Of a stretch of DNA of 64,000 bases, positions 45,885 through 54,644 are shown piece after piece. The position numbers and the translations under genes are program-made. The stretch is from Pestalotiopsis fici W106-1 (taxonomy: Eukaryota; Ascomycota; Sordariomycetes; Amphisphaeriales; Sporocadaceae): contig NW_006917092.1 of assembly GCF_000516985.1 (NCBI RefSeq), positions 3,550,619 to 3,614,618 on the forward strand. The letters are read 5' to 3'. Each line of letters starts with the position of its first letter. Positions within the stretch are counted from its first letter, which is position 1. Under the pieces are notes generated by a model. It was given only the letters and a program-made list of their open reading frames with translations. It did not search any database and was not told where the DNA came from.

Positions 45885-48800
45885 ATGGCTGGCCCACGAA
45901 ATGGAAAATTTGAGTTTTCGCAAACTCACTTTGATCAATTGCAGAGTTCCATTAACAGACTCTACCCCGGTCCAGATCTGGGGAGCATATGTCTTGCTCT
46001 CAGGACCGACGCCAAAACGTCGGTCACGTTATTATCATCCCTTAGAACACCAGGTACGAGCGGTCAGTACCCAGCCGACTACCAGTGGGATGTAGTTGGT
46101 GGGTGGCTATATCGCGGATTGAACGGCGTTCCAATGCCTGACCGGTATTGCTTTTACGGACGGTATGGATCCGACGCAATTGACCATTTTTGGGAAACAA
46201 CCAATCCAGACGATCCAGATGGACAAGACAAGCTTCATCTTCTCCTTGCTCGTATAAGCAAGGGGTCAATCGAACTACCGACCCAGAAAGAAAATGGACT
46301 GTTATGCTTGGAGTTTCGATTTGAGGACCTCCCAATCTCTTTCGAACAGTATAAACCGTGGGATGAATTGAATCCTGCAAAGTCACATGAGGTGAAGTCT
46401 GGGCCCGCTGGTGGCTCGTCAAAGGGCAGAGGCGGTTCATCCAACGGCGGAGAAGGTTCATCCAACGGCGGAGGAGGTTCATCCAACGGCGGAGAAGGTT
46501 CATCCAACGGGGGAGAAGGTTCGTCCAAGGGGGGACAAGGCTCTTCCAAGGGGGGACAAGGCTCTTCCAAGGGGGGACAAGGCTCTTCCAAGGGGGGACA
46601 AGGCTCTTCCTCAAGCAATGTCATAGATTTGACCATTTCGCGTGAGAGCTCAGAGGCGCCAGTATCGCCCAAAACACCAACGCCCAAGACACCAACGCCC
46701 AAGACACCAACGCCCAAGACGGACAAGGGCAAGGGAAAAGCGCCACTTTTATATCCAAATGGACTCGCAGGTGGTTCAGGCTCTGGCGGGAATGCAGATG
46801 ACGCCGACCCCGCTCAGGATGATGGACACGATGAGGATGATCAGCCAGGCGAAAGCAATGAGCAGCGGGATCAGGCTGTGATTGAGGCCATTGGTGTCCA
46901 TCCTAAGCTGGATGATGATGCATTCTGGCAACGCGTTTGCGAGTTCTTCGTAAAAGATACAACGGATCTAGACAGCCCCGCTAATAGGCGCTTCAAAATT
47001 CCGGGCTTGCTGAAGCCGCTTTACGATTATCAGGCAGCGATGGTGCTATGGGTGCTTTCTCGATACCCGGAGCACAGGCTGACTGCCGCGGGTATGGCGG
47101 ATGAGATGGGCTTGGGCAAAACATTCATGTGTATTGCCACCATGGTTGTGTTTAACCACATCTGCACCGCGAAAGCGGATGTAGAAAGGAGCTTGAACAC
47201 GCATGAACATAGGAAGCACCTTCGCCCGAGACATGCCGGGGGCCGCACGTGCCCCTCGCAGGACGAGGTCACCAAGAAATATGGAATACAATGTCCATGT
47301 GTGCAAGGCTCATGGTCCCAAAGAATCGCAGACACCATGCACGATCTTCCTTCGGTGATCATTGCCCCTCCAAGACTCTTGACCCTGTGGGCTGCTGAAT
47401 GGGACAAGTTTGTTGAGCCGGGGACCAGCATGCAGTTGCATGTTTACAGCTCAACGTTCAAATATCTCGACAAGTATGCTTCTGATGAGGTTTTGGTAAG
47501 GCGTGCCAGTGCCAGCAACAATGTCATGACGGACAGGCCGCACATGGTAACCCAAGGAAGAACTAGATTGTACTACACTCAGCGCCAGGGATTTGAAGGT
47601 GGCAGCTCTCAGGTTGTCCTAATTTCACACAATCGTGCGGGAGGCGTCATAGGCCACTTTGAAGAAGAAGTTGGAAGAAACTTTCCAGAGAACATCACGG
47701 CCAAGGAGAACAAATTGGCTTGCTCCTTTGTTTTTTTCGACGAGATGCATGAATATCGCGGCAGTACTATCACCAAAAGAACTGCACCATTCAAGTTGCT
47801 CCATGAAGTTGCTTACAATAATTCAGGACCAACAGTTGCAGTCTGTGTTTCGGGCAGCTTGATGACCCTGGGTCCAACCGCCTGGGCCCCCCTCATCAAC
47901 TACTCATTCCTTCCTACCAATAGACTGCCGACCCATGTCGGTTTCGCAAGCATGAAAAGGGCCAACTTTGTGAAGGAGTTCGCCGAACTTTCCAGTGCTT
48001 GGAAATATGCTGGCCAGAAGGTGGACAAGGCAGATGCTGCGACAGATGTCAAATTCCGGACCTCGATCCAATATCTCCAAGAAACATGCGAAATCATGTT
48101 TCCCAGGATGATCATTAGACGAACGAAGACCGACAAGTTCCGGGGACGTGAAATATTGGAACTCCCTGTCCTGACTCCTATTTGCGAAAGACTGGACCTG
48201 CCAGAGGGAACCACAAGTGATAGTATTTCGCGCCTTTGCAAAAACGTTCGAGCGTTTCTGATGAACAAAAAAAAGTCAACCGATGATTTGGTAGGTTCCG
48301 AAATACCCATTTTGACAAACCAGGCCGCAGCCCTCAAGGGGCCAGTGAAGAAATGGTCTGGCAACCATTACTACAACCTGATGCAGGTGACTTCATATCC
48401 ATTTCTAGCACGTATGGGAGGGGCCACAGGACTTGATATCAGAGCTGAAAATATCGACAAACAAGCAATCGACTACACCAGGTTGCTCAATGTGCCCGGG
48501 ACCACCCGACAAGAGCTCTTGAATGCTCTTAGGCGATCACCTCTCTGGGAGTACCGAGGGCATCTAGCGGCAAGGTCACCCAAGTACATGTACTTGGAAA
48601 GACTTGTCCAAGACCTTGTGCATCTTCGCCATGCCTCGCCCAGCAATCAGCCCGACGAGGGACCTGCTGACAAGAGCTATGTCCGCCATATGGTAGTATT
48701 CACCGAGACTCCGGTCTCGGCGTTTATTACAACCATGTTACTCATGGACCGCGTCGAGGATATAGAAGTTTTGCTTTTTCACTCAGGACTTCCCCCCGCT

Positions 48801-49271
48801 GCAATGACAAAGTCGCGCCCCGAGCACTCTCGCCAGGCGTTCCTGGACTATTTCGATAGAAACTGTAGGAAGGGGGAGAAGATTAAGATAATCGTCGGGC
48901 CATACAGCTTGCTGTCCACGGGTATCAACCTACAGTCTCGAACTTCTCGCGCCGTGCTCATGGACGTGGGAACAGCAACTCATCGCTCACAAGCTATCGC
49001 ACGTGTGTATAGATTGGGGCAGAAGATGCCGGTCGAAATATACGAACTATGGAGCTCGAAGAATTTGTTCGAAGTCCATCGCATGAGAGCCATAGAACGT
49101 TTTGATGAGATAATGGACTCTTCTAATATTTGGGGAGGGAATGTGTATCGACCCGAGGTGAACTGGGAGCACTTTGGAGTGCCTCCTCTGCCAGAGGGAG
49201 ACGATATGGGCGAGGATGAAGAGATCGAGTACTCCCCCGAGCCTTCCCTTTCAGGACTCAGCGATGTCTGA
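45885..49271 (+). CDS. SNF2-family helicase-like ATPase with internal Gly/Ser repeat
   Basis: Single exon, 1128 aa, no intron. The N-terminal 170 residues are of unknown fold. A low-complexity stretch follows (about 176-242: nine and a half GGSSNGG/QGSSKGG units), then three KTPTP units and an acidic linker. The SNF2 ATPase starts near residue 380 with LYDYQAAMVLWVLS. Motif I is ADEMGLGKT (405-413), motif II is DEMH at 619-622 in place of the usual DEAH, and motif VI is QAIARVYRLGQK near 1036-1047. SSTGINLQ-type motif V precedes it (LLSTGINLQ). A Cys-containing insertion lies between motifs I and II. Family knowledge: DNA-translocating ATPases in chromatin remodelling or repair; the RLGQ motif is SNF2-specific. 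It is isolated in a gene-poor area and intronless, unlike most of its neighbours, and may be a lineage-specific or mobile member. Confidence 0.88.
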   Translation: MAGPRNGKFEFSQTHFDQLQSSINRLYPGPDLGSICLALRTDAKTSVTLLSSLRTPGTSGQYPADYQWDVVGGWLYRGLNGVPMPDRYCFYGRYGSDAIDHFWETTNPDDPDGQDKLHLLLARISKGSIELPTQKENGLLCLEFRFEDLPISFEQYKPWDELNPAKSHEVKSGPAGGSSKGRGGSSNGGEGSSNGGGGSSNGGEGSSNGGEGSSKGGQGSSKGGQGSSKGGQGSSKGGQGSSSSNVIDLTISRESSEAPVSPKTPTPKTPTPKTPTPKTDKGKGKAPLLYPNGLAGGSGSGGNADDADPAQDDGHDEDDQPGESNEQRDQAVIEAIGVHPKLDDDAFWQRVCEFFVKDTTDLDSPANRRFKIPGLLKPLYDYQAAMVLWVLSRYPEHRLTAAGMADEMGLGKTFMCIATMVVFNHICTAKADVERSLNTHEHRKHLRPRHAGGRTCPSQDEVTKKYGIQCPCVQGSWSQRIADTMHDLPSVIIAPPRLLTLWAAEWDKFVEPGTSMQLHVYSSTFKYLDKYASDEVLVRRASASNNVMTDRPHMVTQGRTRLYYTQRQGFEGGSSQVVLISHNRAGGVIGHFEEEVGRNFPENITAKENKLACSFVFFDEMHEYRGSTITKRTAPFKLLHEVAYNNSGPTVAVCVSGSLMTLGPTAWAPLINYSFLPTNRLPTHVGFASMKRANFVKEFAELSSAWKYAGQKVDKADAATDVKFRTSIQYLQETCEIMFPRMIIRRTKTDKFRGREILELPVLTPICERLDLPEGTTSDSISRLCKNVRAFLMNKKKSTDDLVGSEIPILTNQAAALKGPVKKWSGNHYYNLMQVTSYPFLARMGGATGLDIRAENIDKQAIDYTRLLNVPGTTRQELLNALRRSPLWEYRGHLAARSPKYMYLERLVQDLVHLRHASPSNQPDEGPADKSYVRHMVVFTETPVSAFITTMLLMDRVEDIEVLLFHSGLPPAAMTKSRPEHSRQAFLDYFDRNCRKGEKIKIIVGPYSLLSTGINLQSRTSRAVLMDVGTATHRSQAIARVYRLGQKMPVEIYELWSSKNLFEVHRMRAIERFDEIMDSSNIWGGNVYRPEVNWEHFGVPPLPEGDDMGEDEEIEYSPEPSLSGLSDV
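46410..46610 (+). repeat. 21-nt in-frame tandem repeat inside the SNF2 gene
   Basis: About nine and a half units of 21 nt, each encoding seven residues (GGSSNGG early, QGSSKGG late). The last four units, from 46527, are identical at the nucleotide level, while the earlier ones differ by a few bases. This is a sign of recent expansion or homogenisation of the 3' end of the array. Confidence 0.9.
46671..46715 (+). repeat. 15-nt tandem repeat inside the SNF2 gene
   Basis: Three units of 15 nt encoding KTPTP; the second and third are identical and the first differs by one base. Threonine-proline units resemble proline-directed kinase sites. Confidence 0.9.
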
Positions 49272-49846
49272 CCTACCAAATGATTTGCCTTCTTTGAGGC
49301 CTCCAGGGGTATGACGGAGGCAAATATTCAGAATGCCAGTGAGTGAAGTTTGGTACGGACATAATAACAACCAATAGTAGCGAGTAAGTACTTTCATTGT
49401 AGGTAGGCAAAATCATCAAGATTCATCCATCGAGGTTTGGAATTCATCTTGAAATTGCTGCAATTTCATCGCATAATCGCATTTGTCCTTATCAAGATCA
49501 CAGACTAGAATCTAGATTCGTCCTTATGTAGTGTAGCGCCAAAAACCACGCGGGGTTATGTACGCCTTGCCAATGACATTCTAATCCACATGAGTACTTC
49601 CATCCAAAATACATGGCTGCGCCACAATGCATCACTTGATCATATAAACCAGTCATTCTTTGCTGCTGCAATGTCAATACTGCCAAAGACGTTTCTACTT
49701 CCTGTCTCCTTTGTCTTACTAACGAATTAGATGCGGCATTATTTACTCGTCGACTGTTTACCAACCTCATAGATTTCAACATCGACATAGAAGACGTGCA
49801 TACACATACAAAGAGACACATACCATACGTATACAAACAAGCAACA
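49272..49846. other. Intergenic
   Basis: About 575 bp between the SNF2 gene and the cysteine-synthase-like gene. A minus-strand frame of 203 codons (49498-50109) overlaps the PLP gene antisense and is judged a shadow. No other gene seen. Confidence 0.55.
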
Positions 49847-50788
49847 ATGGCACCCTCAGCTGTGGACAATGCCTTGCAAATGATCGGCAACACGCCGATC
49901 TTGAGGCTTAAGCGTGTTGTTCCAGAGGGCGCCGCCGAAGTGTACATCAAAATGGAGAGTATGAACCCGACCGGGTCGTACAAGGACCGAATGGCCCGTT
50001 CGATCGTAGAAGAGGCAGAGCGGCGGGGAGATCTCCAGGCCGGGATGACCATTGTCGAAGCCACTGGAGGCAGCACGGGCTCGTCGCTGGCGTACGTGTG
50101 CGCCGTCAAGGGCTACAAGTTTGAGGCCGTCTGCTCCGAGATCTTTGCCATTGAAAAGCTCCGAACCATGACGGCCCTCGGCGCCGGTTTGACGCTGATC
50201 AACAGTCCCACTGGCAAGCTCACCCCGGACCTGTTCCCCAGGATTAAGGACCGTGCAAGAGAGCTGGCACAGACGCCGGGCTTCTATGCTGCCGATCAAT
50301 TCAACAACCGCGACGCCCTGGTCGGCTACGCGCATCTCGGAAACGAACTTCTTGAGCAGCTCCCCAACGGCATCGACGCCTTTTGTGCTGCTGTCGGCGG
50401 CGCTGGAATGCTCATGGGTGTGTCCAAGGTGCTCAAGGCCAAATTGCCAGAGTGCAAGGTGGTCGTGTTGGAGCCAGCATCATCACCCTACATTACGGAG
50501 GGGAAAGCAGGAACTCACGGCGTCGAGGGCATCGGCAACGCGTTCAAGCTGCCACTGCTCGAAGATGACCTGTGGGATGAGGCCAGGGCCATTGACGAGC
50601 AAGAGGCGCGCGCCATGTGCCGGCGGCTCGCCAAGGAAGAGGGAATTCTGGTGGGGACCTCGACTGGCTTGAACGTGGTCGCCGCTATCAAGCTGGCGGT
50701 GGAACTAGGAGCGGGAAAGACGGTGGCCACAGTCGCCTGTGATACTGGCCTCAAGTACATGAGCGGGCCACTGTTTACGGACAGCTGA
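49847..50788 (+). CDS. Cysteine synthase-like PLP-dependent enzyme
   Basis: Single exon, 313 aa. The frame extends upstream only from a GTG at 49796, so the ATG at 49847 is chosen. It is a fold-type II PLP enzyme of the CysK/CBS group: IGNTPILRL at residues 13-21, the PLP-binding Lys46 in PTGSYKDRMA, and the substrate-carboxylate loop EATGGSTGSSLA at 71-82. The phosphate-binding Gly-rich loop appears as VGGAGMLMG. The late GTSTGLN segment is also present. The SYKDR form and the AVGGAG loop differ from housekeeping O-acetylserine sulfhydrylases (usually SSVKDR and GTGGT). Family knowledge: beta-replacement on serine derivatives, making cysteine or another beta-substituted alanine. No mitochondrial presequence or heme domain. 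It is convergent with the MFS transporter 350 bp away; a specialised metabolic role is plausible. Confidence 0.88.
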   Translation: MAPSAVDNALQMIGNTPILRLKRVVPEGAAEVYIKMESMNPTGSYKDRMARSIVEEAERRGDLQAGMTIVEATGGSTGSSLAYVCAVKGYKFEAVCSEIFAIEKLRTMTALGAGLTLINSPTGKLTPDLFPRIKDRARELAQTPGFYAADQFNNRDALVGYAHLGNELLEQLPNGIDAFCAAVGGAGMLMGVSKVLKAKLPECKVVVLEPASSPYITEGKAGTHGVEGIGNAFKLPLLEDDLWDEARAIDEQEARAMCRRLAKEEGILVGTSTGLNVVAAIKLAVELGAGKTVATVACDTGLKYMSGPLFTDS

Positions 50789-51134
50789 AGAGTTCATTTT
50801 ATTACAAAGAATAATGAAAGCATGGATAGATACCTGGATATATACAAAAATACGTAAATAATACCCAGAAAAATATTAAGCCATAGATATCAACTCATGA
50901 ATTACCATTTTGTCCCTCTTTGGTGCCCATGATTACGGGGACTGACGACCTATATTTCCAGCGCCACGGTGAGCTGGGCTGCGCGCTAGCGGAGCGACGG
51001 TACAATCACACAAACAACAAACTCGGCACGATAGTGGCCATCTGCTGAATTAAGTATTACTTCAAAACCCTAGAGATAACGCTCATATGTTCATTGTGGT
51101 TGGTACACGTTTGCATTTCAGTCGCCATACAAAT
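50789..51134. other. Convergent intergenic spacer
   Basis: 346 bp between the PLP-enzyme gene and the MFS transporter. AT-rich. No gene seen. Confidence 0.65.
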
Positions 51135-52491
51135 CTAGAAACGTTTCATTGCCCATCCACCAGCAACACCTCGAGCGATACAGAAAGCGGCGAATGCCGC
51201 GAGATAAAACGCGCCCGCAAATATGATCAGGCCTCGATAAGATCCACCCCAAGCCTCCAAGATTGTTCCAGCAATGGGTATCCCAATCAAGGCCCCAAAA
51301 CTGGACACAAAAAACGCAGTACCATTGCGTTTACCATAATCCTTAATGTCACAGACCTGGGAGACACAGACCGGTGTAAGACTGATGGCGGCTCCCGACC
51401 AGAACCCAAAGAGCACCGTGAACGACGTCGTTAGTGCCATACTCTCATCTGCATTGAGCCATAGCCCGAGGATGAATGCAGCACAGATTGCCGCAGTGCC
51501 GCACATGGTGTTGAAGACGCCGATGCGGTCAGCCAAGTACCCGGGGAGAGCCCTGCCCGGTACAGCCCCGGCGTTCAAAAAGCAGTTGAGTAGGAGAGCA
51601 TTGGTAGTATCAAAGCCATTGTGAATAGCGTACAAGGAAATATACGAATATGGAATAAAGACTGCAAACTCAATCAGAAAGATTGCCAGCGTCGTTGTTG
51701 CAAACTTCACATCGCGCAGGGCCTTGAGATCAATAGCTGCGCCGCCTCTGGCGTTCCCTGGTAGCCGCTTGCGCAGAGTCAGGCAAGCAATGCTCAGCGT
51801 AACGGCACAGATCAGGGCGACGATGCGAATGGCCCAGGCAAAGCCGATCTTCGGAGTGCAGTAGAGTATAATCAGCGGGAAGCCGACGCCTCCAAGACCG
51901 CCAGCAGTGCAGGCTAGGCCCGTGGCGAAGGCCCTGCGGCGTTTGAACCAGTGACCGATTGCTGCTAGGCTCGGGTTGAAAAGCAGCGAAGCGGAAATGC
52001 CGCCGAGAACACCAAAAGATAGGAAGATCTGGTAGAATTCTGATAGACAATGAATTAGTCACAATTGGTTCTTTTATTCCACGTACTTTGATAGAAACCG
52101 GACGATACCTGTAGAAAAGCTCAGGCAAACGAGCGCCGCAATGATACCGATTCCACCGGGAACAATGAGAACTTGAATGTCATGCGCATCGACAATGGGC
52201 CCTATTCGCTCGAGGGTTAGCGCAGATTTCTGCTTTCGGCAGTGAGGGCAACACTGAACACTCACCGACTTGGGCGCCACAGAAATAGAGAAAAAATGCA
52301 TAGCAGCTAAATATCCAACCAATCCTTGACTCTGGCATTCCATTGAGTTGATTCTCTGATATCAGTGCTTGCAACACTGCCAACGTATTGAGTAGACCCA
52401 TGGAAGGTATCATTGCACACCAAGCACCGAGGACGACCAGCCATGCTTTTCGCCCGCCTTCAGGGTAAATCTGTGTGCTTTCGGTATGCAT
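51135..52491 (-). CDS. MFS transporter, fungal monocarboxylate transporter-like
   Basis: Three exons, complement(51135..52039, 52109..52201, 52266..52491), 407 aa with about 12 hydrophobic segments. The short N terminus followed by GGRKAWLVVLGAW is the signature opening of fungal MCT-like (Mch/asp-type) transporters. Other family segments are LQALISENQLNGMPESRIGWIFS, FKRRRAFATGLACTAGGLGGVGFP (the Arg-rich loop between TM4 and TM5) and PGYLADRIG in the second half. Splicing restores GAQVGPIVDAHD and SFSTGEFYQIF without frame change. Family knowledge: plasma-membrane uptake or export of monocarboxylates or small metabolites; substrates of most fungal members are unknown. Adjacent and convergent to the cysteine-synthase-like gene, so it might move that enzyme's product or substrate; this is inference. 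Confidence 0.87.
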
Positions 52492-53077
52492 TGTTGGTGT
52501 GTGTACCAGACACGCAAAGGCTAGCGCTAGAATTCAAGCCACGGAGGCAATATTGTACAAAACCGAAGTATAGTAGTCTGCTGCTCAGTCGAGTCTTCCA
52601 AGGACCAGTCCAGTTAAAAACATGTTTGAACACTTGGATATGGTATTTTTTTAAGTCGTTCTGAAAGTTCGGGGAGCCTTGTTGAATGTACGCCATGCAC
52701 TTCTAATCCAGTGGCTCGGCCACTATTGGCTTTAACCACAGAAGCAAAGGTGGATACGTTCTCTACAGGCCGCTTCAGGGGTTCTAATGACTGGGATTCG
52801 CCATCGGATCGCCAAAAACCGAATCAGGTCATGAACAGAAACTCCAATATTCGTCGCCCGGATCATGAGAAGCCGGATCAGATCATGAAGAAAAAATTCT
52901 TTGGATTGTATGATACACCTCTATTTCGTGCAGGAACTTGCACTTAAAAGGCAATCATCTTCTTGAAATTGTGGCCAACAACTGATCCAAATATGCACGT
53001 TGATTTGCAGGTTGTCGTTGTTTCTGCAACGGTGAACTAATCAAAGGCTATAGCCCTCGAAAATGACCATTTCGTGG
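52492..53077. other. Intergenic
   Basis: About 590 bp; a few imperfect GGATCATGA-type repeats near 52850-52890. No gene seen. Confidence 0.55.
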
Positions 53078-53938
53078 TTATGGAAATACGCTCGTCAGCG
53101 CAGAGCCATATTCAACATATGATGACCCCATCCTCTCAATGTCATAATCATTCCAATAACCTCCTCCATCAAGGGCGCTTGCCGAGTTCCAACTGGCGAA
53201 CTGAGTCTTGGCTTGCGCAGGCGTCTTGCCGTACGATGGCTTCGAGTCGTTGATGACCCAGAGTATGGGCACAACCTTCATCCCCAAAGTGGTCTGCCAG
53301 CTCGCCGGGTTGTTTCCTGCTCCTCCGTCGTAGCATTGCAGGTACGCCCTGTCCAAGAGCGCGCCCAGCTGCGACTTGAGCGACGCCCAGAAGCTCGAGG
53401 CCGTGTATGGTGCAATGGTGTACTTGTAGCCAATCTGGCCCAGCATCTGCGCAAACTTGACGGTGCTGGAGATGTCGTAGATGGACTCGTCATCGTTGTT
53501 GACGGCATCGAGGGTCCAGGCTGTCTTCAACGCGGCAAAGTTCTTGTACAGTCTGGTGTCGGACCCGGGACCTGGGCTTGCCATCAAGTCGGCCACGTGT
53601 ATCGAGTTCATGCATATCTCGACCCTGTTTATACCGGTTCCGCTGGCTGTCTTGAAGGAGCGGACCTTGTCCGAGAGCGCGCTGCCGCCGACGTATGTGC
53701 CATTGGAGGCAATGAGGACATCTGAGCTCCCAGCCGTGTTTGAGTAATACATAATGTCCCCATTGTCGAGAATGCCGACACCAAAGATGATCAACGTGTT
53801 GAAGCCAGATGTCTCAATGGCTGTGGTATTGGATACCATGACATCTTTGAATAGGAAGATGCTCCTGATGCCGGCAGCTACCGCATGCTGGGCAAGGAAG
53901 TTGAAAAAGAGAAGTCGAATGACTGTATAAAGCTGCAT
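53078..53938 (-). CDS. Secreted protein, fungal family often labelled coagulation factor 5/8-type
   Basis: Single exon, 286 aa from the ATG at 53938. The frame is open to 54160, but the later start puts a hydrophobic signal peptide (VIRLLFFNFLAQHAVA) at the N terminus. The mature protein shows alternating strand and helix segments: FNTLIIFGVGILDNGDIMYYS, INRVEICMNS, YKYTIAPYTASSFWASL, the YLQCYDGGAGN motif and VVPILWVIND. The last part contains GGGYWNDYDIERM. This pattern suggests a TIM-barrel-like fold resembling GH18-type proteins, but no certain catalytic residues were identified. I recognise the sequence type from other ascomycete genomes, where it is annotated only as factor 5/8-type or hypothetical. 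Activity unknown; extracellular. Confidence 0.7.
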   Translation of the reverse strand: MQLYTVIRLLFFNFLAQHAVAAGIRSIFLFKDVMVSNTTAIETSGFNTLIIFGVGILDNGDIMYYSNTAGSSDVLIASNGTYVGGSALSDKVRSFKTASGTGINRVEICMNSIHVADLMASPGPGSDTRLYKNFAALKTAWTLDAVNNDDESIYDISSTVKFAQMLGQIGYKYTIAPYTASSFWASLKSQLGALLDRAYLQCYDGGAGNNPASWQTTLGMKVVPILWVINDSKPSYGKTPAQAKTQFASWNSASALDGGGYWNDYDIERMGSSYVEYGSALTSVFP

Positions 53939-54644
53939 TATTCCCGATACCTTCTTGACAATGCGCAAGGAGATTTGGCTGAGCCAAGGTGAATCAGTAT
54001 GCACATTGTCCTCGTGGCGGGTTGTGATTCTTAAGTTATTTGGAGATTGTATCAACGACACTTTGGATCCTCTCCCGGCAATAGGAACGTTACAACATTG
54101 CCAAGATGGATGCGCTTTATCGTTGCTGTTGGCGAGTCCCGGTGATACGAGCTCTTGCATAAGAACCGGGCGGCTAAAGTAGCATCGCTGGTATCAACTC
54201 CACCAGTAATACTCAATCAGGCACACTAGTTTCTCATATGCCTTCCTGACATGATCTTAAATGCCACCCAAGCCTTCTCCAACATGCTTGATTGACTGGG
54301 GTCTAGTCAACATTAGCATGTGGACGTGGTTACATGACAACAAACACTGCTAACTCTTTTCAAGCTGTCCATGGACATTCATCACTCGATGTCGAGTGTC
54401 GATCGTTTAAGCTTATTTCTCCCGATGACACAAGTGAATGCTTGCGAACTTACAAGATATCATTGCAATTCGGCAGATCCCCTTGCAACCTACAATTTGT
54501 ATAGCTCTACAGCTAAATACACGAGCTGGTGCTCAACATTTCCAAACATGCATTAGGACCTAGGATATGTGACTTCGTACTTGGCTATACATATCTGGGC
54601 AACAACAATGATTACCTGTATGCAGCGGAGAGGCGTTTGATCCC
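53939..54644. other. Intergenic
   Basis: About 700 bp; the first 220 bp is the open but probably untranslated 5' extension of the secreted-protein gene. No other gene seen. Confidence 0.55.

Noticed and set aside
46042..46732. Long minus-strand frames with repeated Pro/Leu or Trp-rich units
   Set aside because: Produced by reading the 21-nt and 15-nt repeats of the SNF2 gene on the opposite strand.
49498..50109. 203-codon minus-strand frame
   Set aside because: Largely antisense to the conserved PLP enzyme; a typical shadow frame in GC-rich coding DNA.
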